From: Rhea pennata
Taxonomy: Eukaryota > Chordata > Aves > Rheiformes > Rheidae
Assembly: GCF_028389875.1 (NCBI RefSeq)
Contig: NC_084682.1
Coordinates: forward strand, 4,722,001 to 4,786,000
DNA: 64,000 nucleotides
Reading direction: 5' to 3'
The notes under the pieces are model-generated. The model had not been told where the DNA came from. It saw only the letters and a list, made by a program, of their open reading frames with translations, and made no database searches. Shown here in pieces: positions 14,201-29,200 of this stretch (within the stretch, counting starts at the first letter, position 1; every line of letters starts with the position of its first letter). The position numbers and the translations under genes were made by a program.

Positions 14201-17200
14201 ACATTATCACAGTGAGAATTCTCTCAAAGACAGCACTATTTTTACTTAACATTACATTGTCTTTGTATCTAACAGACCCTTCCTAGAGGTATTCTTGTTC
14301 CATTCATTTAGTTTGAATAGCTGAATATAGTAAATATATCATAGTAAATATTTATTCTTTTATGTTTGATCAGGTTTAGTGGAACATGGGCGAAACTGGG
14401 CGGCAATTGCCAAAATGGTTGGGACAAAAAGCGAAGCTCAGTGTAAGAACTTCTATTTCAACTATAAAAGGAGACACAATCTGGACAGTCTCCTTCAACA
14501 GCACAAACAGAAGGCAAGTGCAGTGGTTATCGAGTGTTTGAGGGATCAAATTAGGATCTCGCCGAAGTCATTCATCATGGTTTACTAAAACTATTTCACA
14601 ATCATCACTTGTTTCCTTTTCTACTTGTTTTTATGTTACAACATAAATCTCCTAGGAGACGCTAGTGATGTTTGCTGACCTGTGGCACTAGCCACTTCAT
14701 GCTTTAAAGTGCAGTAGAAGATTTTCTATCAGCACATACAAGGCTGAGTGATTCCTTAGTGCTTTGTAAACCATACTCCTTATCAGTGCATCAGCAACTA
14801 TAGAAGTTCAGGTCGTCACTGTGGAACGGTTACCTGAGATATGCCCTGTGTCACATGATAAGCACTAACCTTACAAAATAGAGTAAGAGAGTTGGTAAAA
14901 GGCCAGGATCTGAAAGTTTTGGGGCCTCTGAAGTAGATTACTGAGGGCTGCAATTCCCCAAACTGCCACCCTAGCCTTGCAGCTGCGAAAATGAAGAGTA
15001 TTGGTCTCTGTGTTTGCTGCACTAGTCCTGTTTTTCCTGCAAATATATCTCGAGCAAGTGGTTTATTTGCAAACTTGTTGGCATTTTTGGTCAGGAGCAG
15101 CAAAACCTGATCTGAGGTTAAAACTGTGTCCACATGTGAATGAATCCAGAGATACCTGCTTTTCAATTCAACCTGAAATTGAAAATGCATGTAAAAGGAA
15201 TACTTAGAAATTTTCAGTACAATATAAATGCCATGTCTTTATCAGTCTTCTCGAAGGCCCCGTGAGGAGCGAGATGTATCGCAGTGTGAAAGTGTAGCTT
15301 CAACTGTGTCAGCTCAGGAGGATGAAGACATTGAAGCATCTAATGAAGAAGAGAATCCAGAAGACAGTGAAGGTAACTTTTATCAGAAGTAAAATTCGGT
15401 ATTTATTGAGAGGGGCTTATGTTTTATTTAGGCCAATTGTATAATCAGAAAACTGTGTTCTACATCATAATGTAGTGTTCAAACAGAGTGTTTCAATAGT
15501 ATTTTAGCAACTGGATTTCAGTTCACTAGTTCTAACTAGAGAGGGGGAAAAAATAGTATTGAGCAGCCCTAAGATGTTATTACTTAATATTTTGAGATGC
15601 TTTGACTCTGCTGTCTTCTAGAGGCTGAACAGATGGGACATGATCAAAATAATTGTCCATGTTGAAACAAACTGAACTATGGATATGTAATCTTTGCTAG
15701 TTAATAGTCTCAGTAAAGCTTCAGACAGGCAAATTCAATTTTTTAATTTGTTGGCTGCCACTGCTAATAATTACTCAGCATTAGGTCTGTTTTGGCTAGC
15801 CTTTTATAGAGCTGTAGCCAGTAAAATTCATAAATGATGAATTGGAGAATATGGCCAAATTTCTCAAACTGCAATCAATATGTAATTCAGTCCAGTTTGT
15901 CATGGACATCTCTGAGTAGGAAAAAAGTCTTACCTCTAAAAGAAAGAAAGAGTGCCTTAAGCTTGAAGATGTGCTGTATTTAAACAGATTTTCCCACAGA
16001 TGCTGTTCTAAGCAATGAGGATTGGTATCTTTGGAATAAGACTTTTGAGTACAACCTCTAAGTTCTGTGCAGTCATAGCTTTTCATAAATGTTTTATTTC
16101 TCAAAAAGCTATTTATAATATAATGGAATTAAGTAGGATGAAAAGAGGAAATATGTTAAACTTCATCTTGAATCAGTACAAATTATTCTTAAAGCTGACT
16201 TGCGATTCTTGCTGTAAGTTAACTCTTCTAGTTTACCTCCTTTATGAGTAAGCTTTGTTTTCTTGAAAATGCCTCCTTTGCTCTGTGAAAGGTGTAAACA
16301 GCATCGACAACTGGATACCAATTATAGAAGGGTATTGATTTTTGCAGTGAAGAACCTATGTGTAGCATATTTATTATCTAAAATTAAGATGGAATTGGAA
16401 AGAAGGTTTTCTGCAAAATGCAGTAAATACGCACTCAGAGCCTGCATACAAAAGGTGACAGATTTTCATGTAAAATCAGTGTTTTGTCACTTCTGCCAAT
16501 GATGCCTCTAAAACATGTTCGCTTAAGTTTTCCAAGTTGTGCCTTAGCCACTGTGAATGTTGACCTTATTCTTGTAAGAGAACTGCATCATACATGGAAG
16601 TACCAAGTCTTTTGCATAAGCATGGGAGTTCACCTGTCTGACTCTGTAAGGTCAGAGCTAAATATGTAACCTTATTCCTGTAATTCCTGTGTTCCTCCTT
16701 AATCTGTATCTGCTGATTTTAGTTACCTTCCTTTTGTGAGTCAGTTCTTCAGGGCAAGGGTCTTGAATTATTGTAACTGGCATTTTTTTTTTTGAAGGCA
16801 GTTGTTCAAGCCTGGTTGGATCACATTAATGTTGGAACGTTTACACTCAAACTTTTTTTTTAAAGGTGCTGAAAATAGTTCTGATACAGAGAGTGCTCCA
16901 TCTCCTTCTCCAGCAGAACCTGCTAAACCAACTGAAGAAACTCCATCTGAGAGTGCAGCTTCGAAGATAACCACTGAGGCGACAGCAGAACAGGAGTCTA
17001 CTGTTAAATCTGCAACCAGCACATCATCTTCCCTGACAGCCCAAAGTGTATCAGCCGTTGAAAGTCAGAACTCTGAGCCACAGGTTAAAGAGGAAATAAA
17101 TAATGAAACAGAAGAGTCTATGGAGGTTGACAGTAGAAGCCATCCAGTTGAAGCTAAGCCTGTGGTTAATCTTCCAGTGCATACCAAAGCAGAACCTGTA

Positions 17201-20200
17201 GAGACTGAAATGAGGCTACCAGAGAATATTCAAGTGAAAATAGAGAGTGATACCAAAGAGAGAGATTTGGAGAAACCCAAGGAAAAGTCAGAACCTGAGG
17301 AAATGGACTTCAGTTTGGTACAACAGGTGAATACAGCAAGACAGGAGTCCCATTCAGATAATGATTCAAGTGCCACCTGTAGTGCTGATGAGGAAGTTGA
17401 TGGAGAACCTGACAGACAAGGGTGAGTGTAATTGTTTAGTGTTTTAAAATTGCTATCTTTAAAAAGCTGTTTAAAAAGTGCTGTTACTTAACAGTGATTA
17501 AAAATTACACTCGGTAGCAACACTTCTGTTAGGAGTTTCTACTACAAGAAAGAATCTCTAAGAAGTTTTGGAAGTGCAACAGAGAGAAACATTGACTTTA
17601 AAATTCTGATGAAAAGCCAGAGGCTCTTCTAAGGCAGAGTAAAGTAAAATTCCGTGGCAATATACTGACTGGGTAGGCAGCAAACTAGCACCACTCCTGG
17701 AAAGCTAGACAGTGAAGGAAGTCAAGCCATTTGGGATCTGTTCAGAGAATGGGAATCTTTTGAAACAGTTCTCTGGAAAGGGTAGTAGCTAACTGAAAGA
17801 ATGAAAATTTCCCAAAGTGTGAAAGGAGTTCAGATGTTCCTGACATGACTTAAGTCAGTCTGTGATACTTCTGGTGCTGTGTGCTGCAGGATTTTCTGGT
17901 ACATGTCTATTTAAAAAATTGGTGACCTACTCAAAAAATCAAGCAAGTAACTCAGGGAATTTTCTAAACTCCTCCATCTACCCACTGAGAGAATTAACAA
18001 TGATTGTGTAACTGGATCTGTTTGAAGTTCTTTGGTTAGGTTTGGGTAGTTGGTAGCTTTTTCGCATTATTTTTGTGCAAAGCCACCCATTCAGAAGTAG
18101 ATTTGGAATGTTCTTTATAATGTGACCGGTTAGTGTAAGAGAGTACATGGGCTCTCCATTCCCTTTAGTGGAAACGTTTGAATGCAGAGTGAAAAATACA
18201 GAGATGGAGTTATTTTAATTGAACCTTGCTCCCACCAACTAGTTTAGTAGAATGAATCCAAAACTCCCTGATTTTAACAGGAAAAAACAGCCTGAATAAA
18301 TCTTTTAGTAGGAGATGGCACTTGTTTATAAACAAACCAAACAATGTAATATACTGATACATCAGTTGTCTTTTCATATCTCACGTTTATTTGCTTATAT
18401 CCCCTCTCAAGTCAGTTATTGCCACTGAACTGTATTGCATTGATGGGTAGAATTGACTCTCCTAAAGACTAATGATAGTGCAGTGGAAATATTTCTCACT
18501 CTTACCAACCTGTCTACAAATTAATAGGCAAGTGTCCTGAAAAATGGATGACCTCTTTTTTCCAAGCATGTAGCGTCTTCAGGCAATCACTAGTTCCTGA
18601 GAGCCTAAACAGTGTGGAGAACCCATGTGAGCCTGTAGTCCTTTAAATGGACAATGCTGCATGTCCTTGGAACCTTTTTATTTTTGGGGACAGGTTAATA
18701 TTGCTGATGCATGAAAACTTTTAAAGTGTTCTGTTGCTGTGATTCCTATGTAACTATAGTATGGCATCAGAGCCACTGCCCCCTCCCTTTCAGTGGTCTT
18801 AATATACACGCAGTACCAAGGATAGATGTTAAATGTCAAAAGTATCCAGTATCATTGTTCTGCATGTGCTCTTTTGAAAAGTGTAGTTGACTGTGTTTCT
18901 GCACTCTTGCCTCTTCAGGCATCTTCTTTCCAGAAACTTAAGAGCCCTTTATGTGAAAAATCTGCTATGTTCTACTGTTTGTATTTCTCCTCTGTAGTAA
19001 ATATATTTTGTGCTTCCCATCTTTTTTTCAGTGAATTTTTTGAAACAAAGGTTACACTTTTTCAGTACTGTGTATGTAGAAATTGCATACATAAACTTTT
19101 GATTTTGGAGACTTTTGAGCACAATTTTGATATTTCTGTATATTTTTAAGATATTGAATAATTTGTGCCTATTATACTAGATGTACTGTAGAATGAAACA
19201 TGACATGATTTTGGTATTCCAGTTATTTATGCACTATTAGTTGTGTTATTTTGAAGGAGACATACTTCTTACCTGTGAATTTATCAAGATATTTAATCTC
19301 GGTCTCTTTTGGTTCTATTTTTCCCTTCCATTTATCTCTTTTCCAGAATATTCAGCAGGGAGTCAAAGCCTTCACTGCTAAACCCCACTGGATCAATACT
19401 GGTATCATCCACAATAAAGCAAGGGCAGATGGACCTGCAACAACTTCACCATCGAGCTGCTGTCATACCGCCTATGGTATGGGATATTTTAAATTATTTT
19501 TGAAGGAGCATCTTTTGTCTGTAGAATTAGTTTTATGCAGCGCAAAAGCAGCAAAAATCATAAAGCAAATGAAGAAACGTATCACTTGCTTTGTTCTCAT
19601 ATTTTTGAGAAGGAGCAAATTAAGCACAAATAAACATACAAGTCGTACTTTAAAAACAGATGTATAATATTAGAAATAAACATACATAGACTGCACTCTT
19701 TTCAATGGAGGCATTAAACAATAGACATTAACTTTAGTAAATATGTATATTAATGTACCTGCTGTTAACACCGTTCCCTCCTTCTAGGTTTCTTGTAGCC
19801 CGTGTACCGTACCTGTTGGAACACCAGTGAGTGGTTATGCGCTCTATCAACGGCACATTAAAGCGATGCATGAGTCAGCATTGCTGGAGGAGCAACGCCA
19901 GAGGCAAGAGCAGCTGGATATGGAGTATCGAAGCTCTGCAAGCCCGTGTGGTACTTCCAAAAGCCCTAATGTTGAGTGGGAAGGTAGATGGCTTTTTCTT
20001 TTTTTTTTAAACATCTATCATCAAATAGGCCTGGATTTTATATCTACATATTACACTGTCTGTTTCATTTAAAAATGAAGAATTTTTAGTGTTCTGTTGA
20101 TCAGTTACTGCTCTCCGATGGCACTTGATTGAGGAAATTTATCTACTGTAACAAATCCTGCTGCAGTTACAATGCCAGAAAGAACTACCTTGTATAATCC

Positions 20201-23200
20201 TTAGATAGGGCAGAGCAGAAGAACTTGGCTCCATTTGGGTTAAATCCAAGAAAGACAGTTGTTTCTACAAAGAAATGATTCAGTAAGATTAGACACGCAG
20301 GTGAGAGGACCCACATAGTTGAGTGCTTTGGAGGAGCCCTTATTCAGAAGCGTAAATTTAATATGGGAGAGAATTCCTGAAGTTGTTTGAGCACAAGTAA
20401 GAATGTTTAACTGCGCTGGTGTACATGGGCACTCGGTCAGGTACAGGAAGATTCCGGAGCTGTCATACCGTAGCCTGTCAGACCACCAAAGTGCTGTGCT
20501 TGCTCCTAAGAACCTGGTGGCTAGTTGCATTTTTATAAATAGGTGTTACTGAGAGGCAGAGTTTGACCTTCCCCGAGTATGGCAGTTAGTGTGAGCTGTG
20601 GTAGAGAACAGTCTAAAACTTACTCAGTCACTCAGACAGGTTTCTGTGAACAACAGGACTTGCCTGTTACCGTGGTTGACTGCAGGAAAGTGACTCAGAT
20701 GGACAAGATACTACATGATTTAAGTTTCTGCATAAGAGCCAGAAGATAGATGCATTAGCTTTCATTAGACATTCATCTTACTCTTCCTTTCTGTGCGTAT
20801 TGGCCATGCGTTCATGCTTTGAACTGAAATTGTTTTCATGAAATAAACAGCTTAAATTACAGTGTTTTAAAAGATTGCCTTTTTTTAAAAAAAGAAAACC
20901 GTATCCTGTGGGAATTGCAGTTCTGAGTGGGAAGGGGTATAACTGTTATCTCTATATACCCAACCTTCTTTACTAGAAAAGAGATATTGTCACAGATGCA
21001 TAATTCTGCATTCTTAGATTTTACATCCTCAGGTATTGTTTCTGTTGTTTCCACAGCATTAGCAATGTAAACTATCATGTTCCTGGAAACTTGAGCATTC
21101 TGTATTTAACAAGCATAACAATTTTAAATTATGTTTTGAAAGTTCTACATCTAAATTAATTTTACCTAAGCAAAATGAAAGTAACATACCAGCTTTCTAC
21201 TCCTTAAGCTAATAGAAAGGGAGCTTATGTACTTGTGTGGTTTTTGTTTTTTGTTTTAAGATTGCATTTTCTTGAAATTTACTGCTTTAGGGAAAAGTCT
21301 GTGCCTAAAAATACCATTTAACTAAATACTACCTGAAGAACTCTTGACATTGGCAGTAGTATATTATGACATGTGAGAAAGTCCTAGGGTGAAGTCTCTG
21401 CCAGCAAAAATCAAGGTTGTGAGGGAAGGAAGCAGAGAGGGAGGAATAATGTGGTTAATGTAGATGCTTTCTATGAGCCTGTACATCTTAATTTGAAAAC
21501 TAGAAGAGGCTAAGTTGCCATCAGATCTTCAGAACAGCTACTTCCTTAGATCTGCTGTGCTTGTGAAATTTCGCCACCCTAGTGTTGCTTGTAGGCGAGA
21601 GCTCGCAGTCTATCTAAAACTCTTTCATTACATGCATTAGAATGTTCTTATACAGTGCATATATTGTGGGGCATCTGGTCAGACTGAAGGAGCTGTTGTT
21701 CAGTTGACTTATGACAACCTACAAAATACTTCACAAGAACATAGATACTAAATTAAGCAATATCTTAATACTATTTTTTAATAAATTTTGGAAAGCAACT
21801 ATAAAAAGTCTATAACTTTTTACAAAGCAATCTTTGCGAAGGTCAGTTATTCCAGGGTAATCGGAAATTATATCTGTATGTTAACTTTAAAATAAATGTC
21901 TGAATCTGGACTAACTAGAAGACTAAAAAGGGTAAATGCACTTGCTTTCTATTGGTAGCACTGAATGCTATTGAAAGCCAGGAAGCTGGCATGGGAATTG
22001 CTGTGCTCATGCCTTAGTATGCAAAACTTTTTATTCCTTTTGTTTCAGAAGAGTCTATCTCCTGGCTTTAGAATTTTTTTGTTACTTCAGTGCTAAGTTG
22101 GTATTTTGAATGTAATTCTTTTTCTGGTCTAAATATGTTATAATTGAAACATCAGGTCCTGATGGATTGATGATGGAATATGTGCATTTTGTTATAGTTC
22201 TGTTGTAGACTGCACCTTTTGACATTAGTTTCTAACCTAGGGTTCTTTGTTTCTGATAACCTTAACATTCATAGGAAAACCAGTGGCCTACATGCCTTAT
22301 GCTGAAGTGAAGCGAGCAATAGAACAGGAAGTGCAGGTGCAAAATACAGCAGCAAGGTCGGCATCACCATACAGGCTATCTCCAAGAGAAGTCAATAAAG
22401 CCTCTCCCCAGCCTGATATGAATGCAGCTCGCTACAGTGTTCCACCAGGTAAATATTTTGTTATGTATCATTGTGATTAGTAGTCTGCCTTTGGAAGCTG
22501 GACTTCTGCGACTTCATGTAGTGTAAAATTATTTTCTAAATGCTGTGTGCGCTAATGAAAGAAGGAAATAGATTGTTTTCTGTGTGTATATGTAAATAGG
22601 TACCTAGTTGTATTTTTCTGGTTCCAGTGAGGTGGTGTTTTTGTTTTTTATTTTTACACCAGCTGACTAATATGCATTTTATCAGCCAGATAGGGCTAGC
22701 ATAGGAACAAAGTAATTAAGAGTTGTTTTAGCTTAATATAAATACTGTCATGTTCATGGGTGGCCTTTCTTACAAAGGGAGGAGTTGAGAAAAAGAGGGA
22801 GTTGCTACTATACTGACGGTAGTTTCTGAGTATAATTGCCCAATATTGTACTTTGAATATTTTATAAAACAATGCACAATTAACTTGGAGATGTTAATTC
22901 TGCAACTTGGATTATTGGCTTTTGCTTCAGAGCAGTCGTGCTAAGAGAAGACAGAATCAGGGAAGTTTAGATTAAATAGAACACGATTGAGTCAGATATG
23001 AAGAATAAAAATGTTCTTAAAAAACAGAAAAATAACAAAAAAATGAATGCACCCTCAATCGTTATATTAGAAACCTAGTTTTCAGAGTTTACAATTCTAC
23101 GATGTAGCTTTTGCTGGGTTTTTTTGTATCTTGATGCAAGGTTAGATAGTCCCCATTTAATTTCTAAGCATAATATGTGTTTGGACACAATGAACTTCAG

Positions 23201-26200
23201 AGTTGTGAATGCAGCTATTTAGGTATTGGGTTTTTGTGGTGCAGTTCCTGATGGAAAGTGTCACATGAACCTACTGTTTTTGTTTTTCTTATCTGTGTAT
23301 TGACTAGTAGTGCTGAAACAGAATGTAATGTTTAATACACTTTTTTGTTTCCCTCCAAGTTCTCCAGCCAGCTCCTCACCAAGTAATAACCAATATACCC
23401 GAAGGAGTCCGCCTTCCAACAACTAGACCCACCAGACCACCACCACCTCTCATTCCATCCTCCAAAACAAGTGTGCCATCAGAAAAACCTTCCTTCATCA
23501 TGGGAGGCTCAATCTCACAAGTAAGATAATGTATTCTTTGAGACTCCACGTTTACTGGAGTCAGTTTTCTGCCCTTTCATCAGCCTTGAACCTCATGTAC
23601 TCAGTGATGAATTTATAATACTAACATCTAAGAGCTATACCTGCCTCTTCTCAAAAGTCCAGGAATTACAGGTGCCTTATAAAAGAGAACAAGTTGCAGT
23701 CATTTATGTTTAGTAACATGGTTGAGTATGTTTGGTTTAGATGAACTGTATCTCTGAACTAACAGTGAGACAAGGCACTTGGTGTTCTGTGCTTTGATAC
23801 TCTGCAGTGGTACTACCATAGCTTTTTAAGATAGGATCATAGTAAATTTACCATTCTGCTTTAAATATACATGAAAATCTTCATTTCAGAAACAAGTTTT
23901 TAAGATATTACACTTGTTGTTTCAGGGAACACCTGGCACTTATTTAACATCCCATAGTCAAGCTTCCTACACCCAAGAAACAGCAAAGCCATCAGTGGGT
24001 TCTATATCTCTCGGGCTGCCAAGGCAGCAGGAGTCAGCCAAATCTGGTAGGAAATAAAAAGCTGACATGAGCAATTTATATATACTATTTAATGACTCAT
24101 AATTAAGGAAACAAACACCTCCTTTTTTTCTTCTTCCAAGTAGCTTCCATGCCCTATATCAAACAAGAAGAATTCTCTCCTAGAAGTCAGAATTCCCAAC
24201 CTGAGGGACTCCTGGTCAGGGCGCAACATGAAGGTGTGGTTCGAGGTAAAGTCACACTATTAAAGTAAGAAACTATCAGAGCCTGATGAAAACGAGAGAA
24301 TTAGGTTCTGTAGCCTAGACTGCTGAAGTGTCATTTTTAAGTATTAAATAGCTGATCTGGTCCTTCTTTTCTGAGATAGGTGTACAATGTGTATTTGTAA
24401 CTAACTCCTCCTACCTGCATGTCTCAAGGCATGCCAAATTCAAAATTTAATTGTCCACTAGAGCATACACAAACAATACACATGAAATGTAGAAATGTAT
24501 CAAAAAAAAGGAAACTAAATACTGCAGAGTGTTTCACATGCTATCTGTGAAATGATTTAACTGCATCAAATGCACATCATTAAAAAAAAAAAGTTTCTTT
24601 GTATTTTAGTATAAACTAACAGCTGTCATTATAGAGCATTCTTAATTATTTTGAGTACAGTAGCTACCTTGTGTGTGTGTATGTTTCAGGATGTCTTTTT
24701 ATTTCCAACAGGTACCACAATACAGGAAGGAAGTATAACACGAGGAACTCCAACCAATAAAGTTTCTGTTGAGACCATGCCTTCTTTGAGAGGCTCCATT
24801 ACTCAGGTATTTTCCCCCTTACTGAGAAGGTTGTAGCAAACAAGCGTATTTAAACTATTCCTGTGAACATGTTTACGTGTTTTAAAAAGTAAGTTAGTAT
24901 CACAGAATAGGAACTGCCTCAAAAAAGATTTAAATACAATCTAGTAGTCAAATCCCACTATTACTGAAGTCAGCGTTACCAGGATTTCATCCTGACATAT
25001 CTGAGTCTTGAAATTTTGTAACTAAAATCACTGGAGCCTTTAATATACCTGACTGAAGACTTAGGAGCAACTTCTGTGGAAAAGAGTAACACACCTAGTG
25101 CAAAAAATAAATCATAACCAGCCTTGCAAAGGTACTGTTTAAAGCCCAAAAGGTAAATTAAGCCCTTTTGTCTCCTTATCTTATAGGTACTACTCTTTTG
25201 GTTGGCCTCTAGTCTCTAGTTACAGGAGCAATTCCTTTCTCAGAAGGGAAGTCTCATGACTTTGGAGAGACATATAACCTAATGGCTTCATAAAGTAATG
25301 TAGTATATACCATCTCCTCCAAAATGGTATAATAGGGCAAATGTTCCAGGTCACAAAATGGTTTTGTGATATTGTACTTCCTATTCTTCTTCCTGAAGTA
25401 TTTGTACAAGATGGAAGTGTATTGTTTACTAATCAGTTTACTAAAATTTACATTAAATCTCTATTATTAGAGGCAGAAATTCAAGCCGTACTGCTTGATA
25501 AATTACTTAGTTTTCTAGATCTAAAAGTGTGGGTTTTTTTCTCTCCTCCTCTGATCCCTGTTCTGTTGTGTAAGTATGCACATCCTAAATTGCATTTGAT
25601 CTAAATGCAGGGTACACCGGCTCTGTCCCAGTCTGGCATAGCAGCTGATGCGTTGTTGAAAGGAACCATCACCAGACTAGCTACAGAAGACAGCAGCCCA
25701 GAAAAATGCCGAGAGGAAGCTGCAGCCAAAGGCCATGTTATTTATGAAGGCAAAAGTGGACATATTTTGTCTTACGATAGTGAGTATTTGTATATCCTAC
25801 CTAATCAAAATCGAGAATACACTAGGTTCTGCTTTTGAAATCCATAGCTGAGGTATATCTTCCTCCAAGTCAATAGGTATAAACCTCAGTCACTGGGGTG
25901 CAGTCTGGGAGAAGCGTTGACCTACCTGTGTATTTTGAGAGGATAGGAATTAAAATGATCCAGAAATTGTGCCTGTTCTGAGTCTCCTGTACTGTATAGC
26001 TGAAATACAGTTAAACAGGTTAATTCCTGTGCCATTCATATCCAATTTGTCTAGGAATGGTTTTGTTTTGAGGGTTATGGAAATACTTAAATGTTCTACT
26101 TTGTATTGTATTGTAAAATGTTAATTTTGAACTTCAGTACAAATACTGATAAATAAATAACTTTTTGAATATTTTTTTTTAACCAACCACGAAGAACCTC

Positions 26201-29200
26201 CTTTGAGGTTTAATGTTTCAGTGTTATATTGAAGTTGTGTTGTTAAGGTATTAGAGTTTTCTGGTCAATTTTTTTTTTTCTTTTTTTCCTTCCCCTAATC
26301 ATCCACATCCCTTAATCGCATTCTTATAAACTTTGGCAGCTATTAAAAATGTTCGTGAAGGAACAAGGAGTCCAAGAACTGCTCATGAAATTGGTTTAAA
26401 GAGAAGCTATGATACAATGGAAGGAAATATAAAACAAGGAATGTCAATGAGGGAGTCTCCAGTGTCTGCACCACTGGAAGGTAAAATAGCTGCTTCTAAG
26501 GTGTTGGTGTTGTGTATTTTATTAAAACCTTCTATGTTGGTGCAAGAGAGTTTAGATCTGTTTTCTAGGACAGACTAAAACAGAAATTAGATTTAAATGT
26601 TATCTTACTGACCAAATTCATGTAGTATCTCCAGCCTGCTTTTATTGCAGCAGTTATTACTGGAGTAGATACTAGTTTTCATTTTTCTTTTGGCAAAGTA
26701 TGTTCCCATAATTGCAGGTAATTCAGCTCGCAATTATAAAATACATGTTAGCCCTACTGATAGGAGTAAGTGACTCCTCACAGTCGCATCTGGTTGTTGT
26801 AGGGCTCCAAAAACACCAAGTCCTACTTGCGTGGACTCCATGGACACATCCAGTCAGCTAAATACTGCTTCTCAGCTATGACAGAATAATGTTGTAAGTG
26901 ATTGGTGTGATCTTGTGCATTTGCACAAGTGATCACTTAGCTTATGCCATGCAGAAGACTTGCACAGCTGTCATGTCCTGCTTTGTTTTGCTTTAGGGCA
27001 TCCCTAGCATTATTTCCATTTAATATGCTATAATCAAACTAAGAATGGAAAGGTCAAGTCAGGCCATTAAATAACTTTCTGAATGTCTTTTGAAAATACA
27101 AATATCAAGAAAATATTTCTTTCCGAAATTCTCTCTGGAGTCTGTAGGAGAGGCTCTTGTTTCCTTGTTCCTAAAGAGCATTTTGCCCCATCTTTAATTA
27201 GCCGTGAAAGGCTGTTTCATGTATATCTTCATCAGATGGAATGATATGAGTTGGAGAAGTTTTTACACTGCTACCTTTAAGTTCCTGATGCATTTGATAT
27301 ACTTTCTTACTTATTTGACATAGAAGAAGCTGCTTTAATATAGCATATCAGTGTTTCATTGCTGACAGGTTTTCCTTCTGCAAACAGGAAAATTATATGT
27401 TCTTTGGGGTTTGATTTAGAATCTTATTATGATCTACAACTTCAGCTCTCTTCAGGTGATTCAGTCTTAATTTTGACCAAGTTGGTGATGTTGAGGTATA
27501 TTTTGGATTGTTTTTTTAGTAACATGGTTACTGAACCATGTATACACACATGCACACATGCACGCACGCGTGCACACACACACACACACACACACACTCT
27601 TCTTTCAAGGAAACTGAAGCAGGGGGTTGGAGAAGCAGTGACTGCTTCTGGGAGAAGATTTAAGCTTAATTATAAAAATACAAGAATATCTTGTGTTTTA
27701 TAAGCCTGCAGCAAAATAAAGAGCTTGAAAGGGTGTTTTTTGTTTTTTATTTGTTTGTTCTTTGGGATTTTTTGCCAGGATGATCTCTCTAACATGCTGA
27801 TAAAATGTCAAGCATACTGTGACTATGCCCTCTTGGCACTAAGATGATGTAGATGGTATCTGGTGTTTGTGAGAAGGAGCACCCTTTTTGAACACTTATT
27901 CTTTAATTTTCTAAATTATGTTCATTTAATTTTAGGTTTAATATGCCGTGCACTACCTAGAGGCAGCCCACATGCTGAACTAAAAGAGAGAATAGTGTTG
28001 TCTGGCTCTATAATGCAAGGTAAAGATTTAGAAGGCAGGCTTTTACTGCATCTCAGCAGTCAGGATTTCTGAAATTGAAAGCTGTTGCTCACAGTTCTAG
28101 CTGTGTTAAAGGTAGAGACTATTAGATTTGTTTTAAGAGCATAAATTTTCTATGGGAAGCTTTCTGATATGTGATATACAAATTTCCTGTGTAGACTTTT
28201 TTTTTTTTTTTACCCTGTTGCAAAATAGGTTGCTGTTATTATGAATACTTGGTAATTGCAGTGTTTTTTTTAAATGAACACTAACAATTCCTTAGACAAC
28301 TGAGATGTATGTTAATGCCTTTATCTCAGCATCTGAAGTAACTTGTGAGCCATTTAGTAGCTTGAATATTTGTTCAGTGGGGTTTTTAAAAGTTTTTCAA
28401 ATACATTATAATAGGCTACAACAAATAAAAAAAATAGTAAAATAGTGTTTGTTAATACCAGTGATATGACTGACTCTTTCTTTCTTTCTTTCTATAAAAG
28501 GCACACCAAGAGCAACAGCTGAAAGTTTTGAAGAAGGCCTGAAATATCCTAAACAAATTAAAAGAGAGTCACCTCCCATAAGGACATTTGAAGGAGCCAT
28601 TACTAAGGGGAAGCCATATGATGGAGTTACTACTATAAAAGAAATGGGTCGTTCTATCCATGAAATTCCAAGACAGGATCTATTGAGCCAAGAAAGTCGC
28701 AAGACTCCTGAAATGGTGCAGACAACTAGGCCAATCATAGAGGGCTCCATATCTCAGGTAAATATACAAAGTAGTACTGGACAGTCGCTTGAAAACTCAG
28801 TAGTGAATTGATTCAGGATGTTTGAATAATCAGAAGTGTTGGGGGGGGGGATTTTTTGTTTTGGTTTTGTATAGAAAACTACTAACTTGTAAAGTGTAAA
28901 ACATTTTCTGCTTATTAGAAAAACCCTGACACTGCACGTGCAGGGGACATCCTTGCAAGCAAGTGATGGAGAGCTGACAAATAACAATGGCTAAGGTCCA
29001 GTTGTATTGTGTGGTGTAGTATTATAAAATCTGATAGAAGCAGTGAACTGTGGTAAAATCAAAATGATTTCTTGGTAGCAGGGGAACACTGGCGGTAGCC
29101 TTACCTGATCTTTTTCACCTTTGCAGGGTACACCCATAAAATATGAAAGCAATTCTGGCCAGTCTGCAATCAAACACAATGTAAAATCTTTAATCACTGG

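Noticed and set aside
15796..16669. Cluster of 60-100 codon open frames in an NCOR1 intron
   Set aside because: No recognisable similarity, no donor/acceptor arrangement in phase, ordinary AT-rich intron composition.
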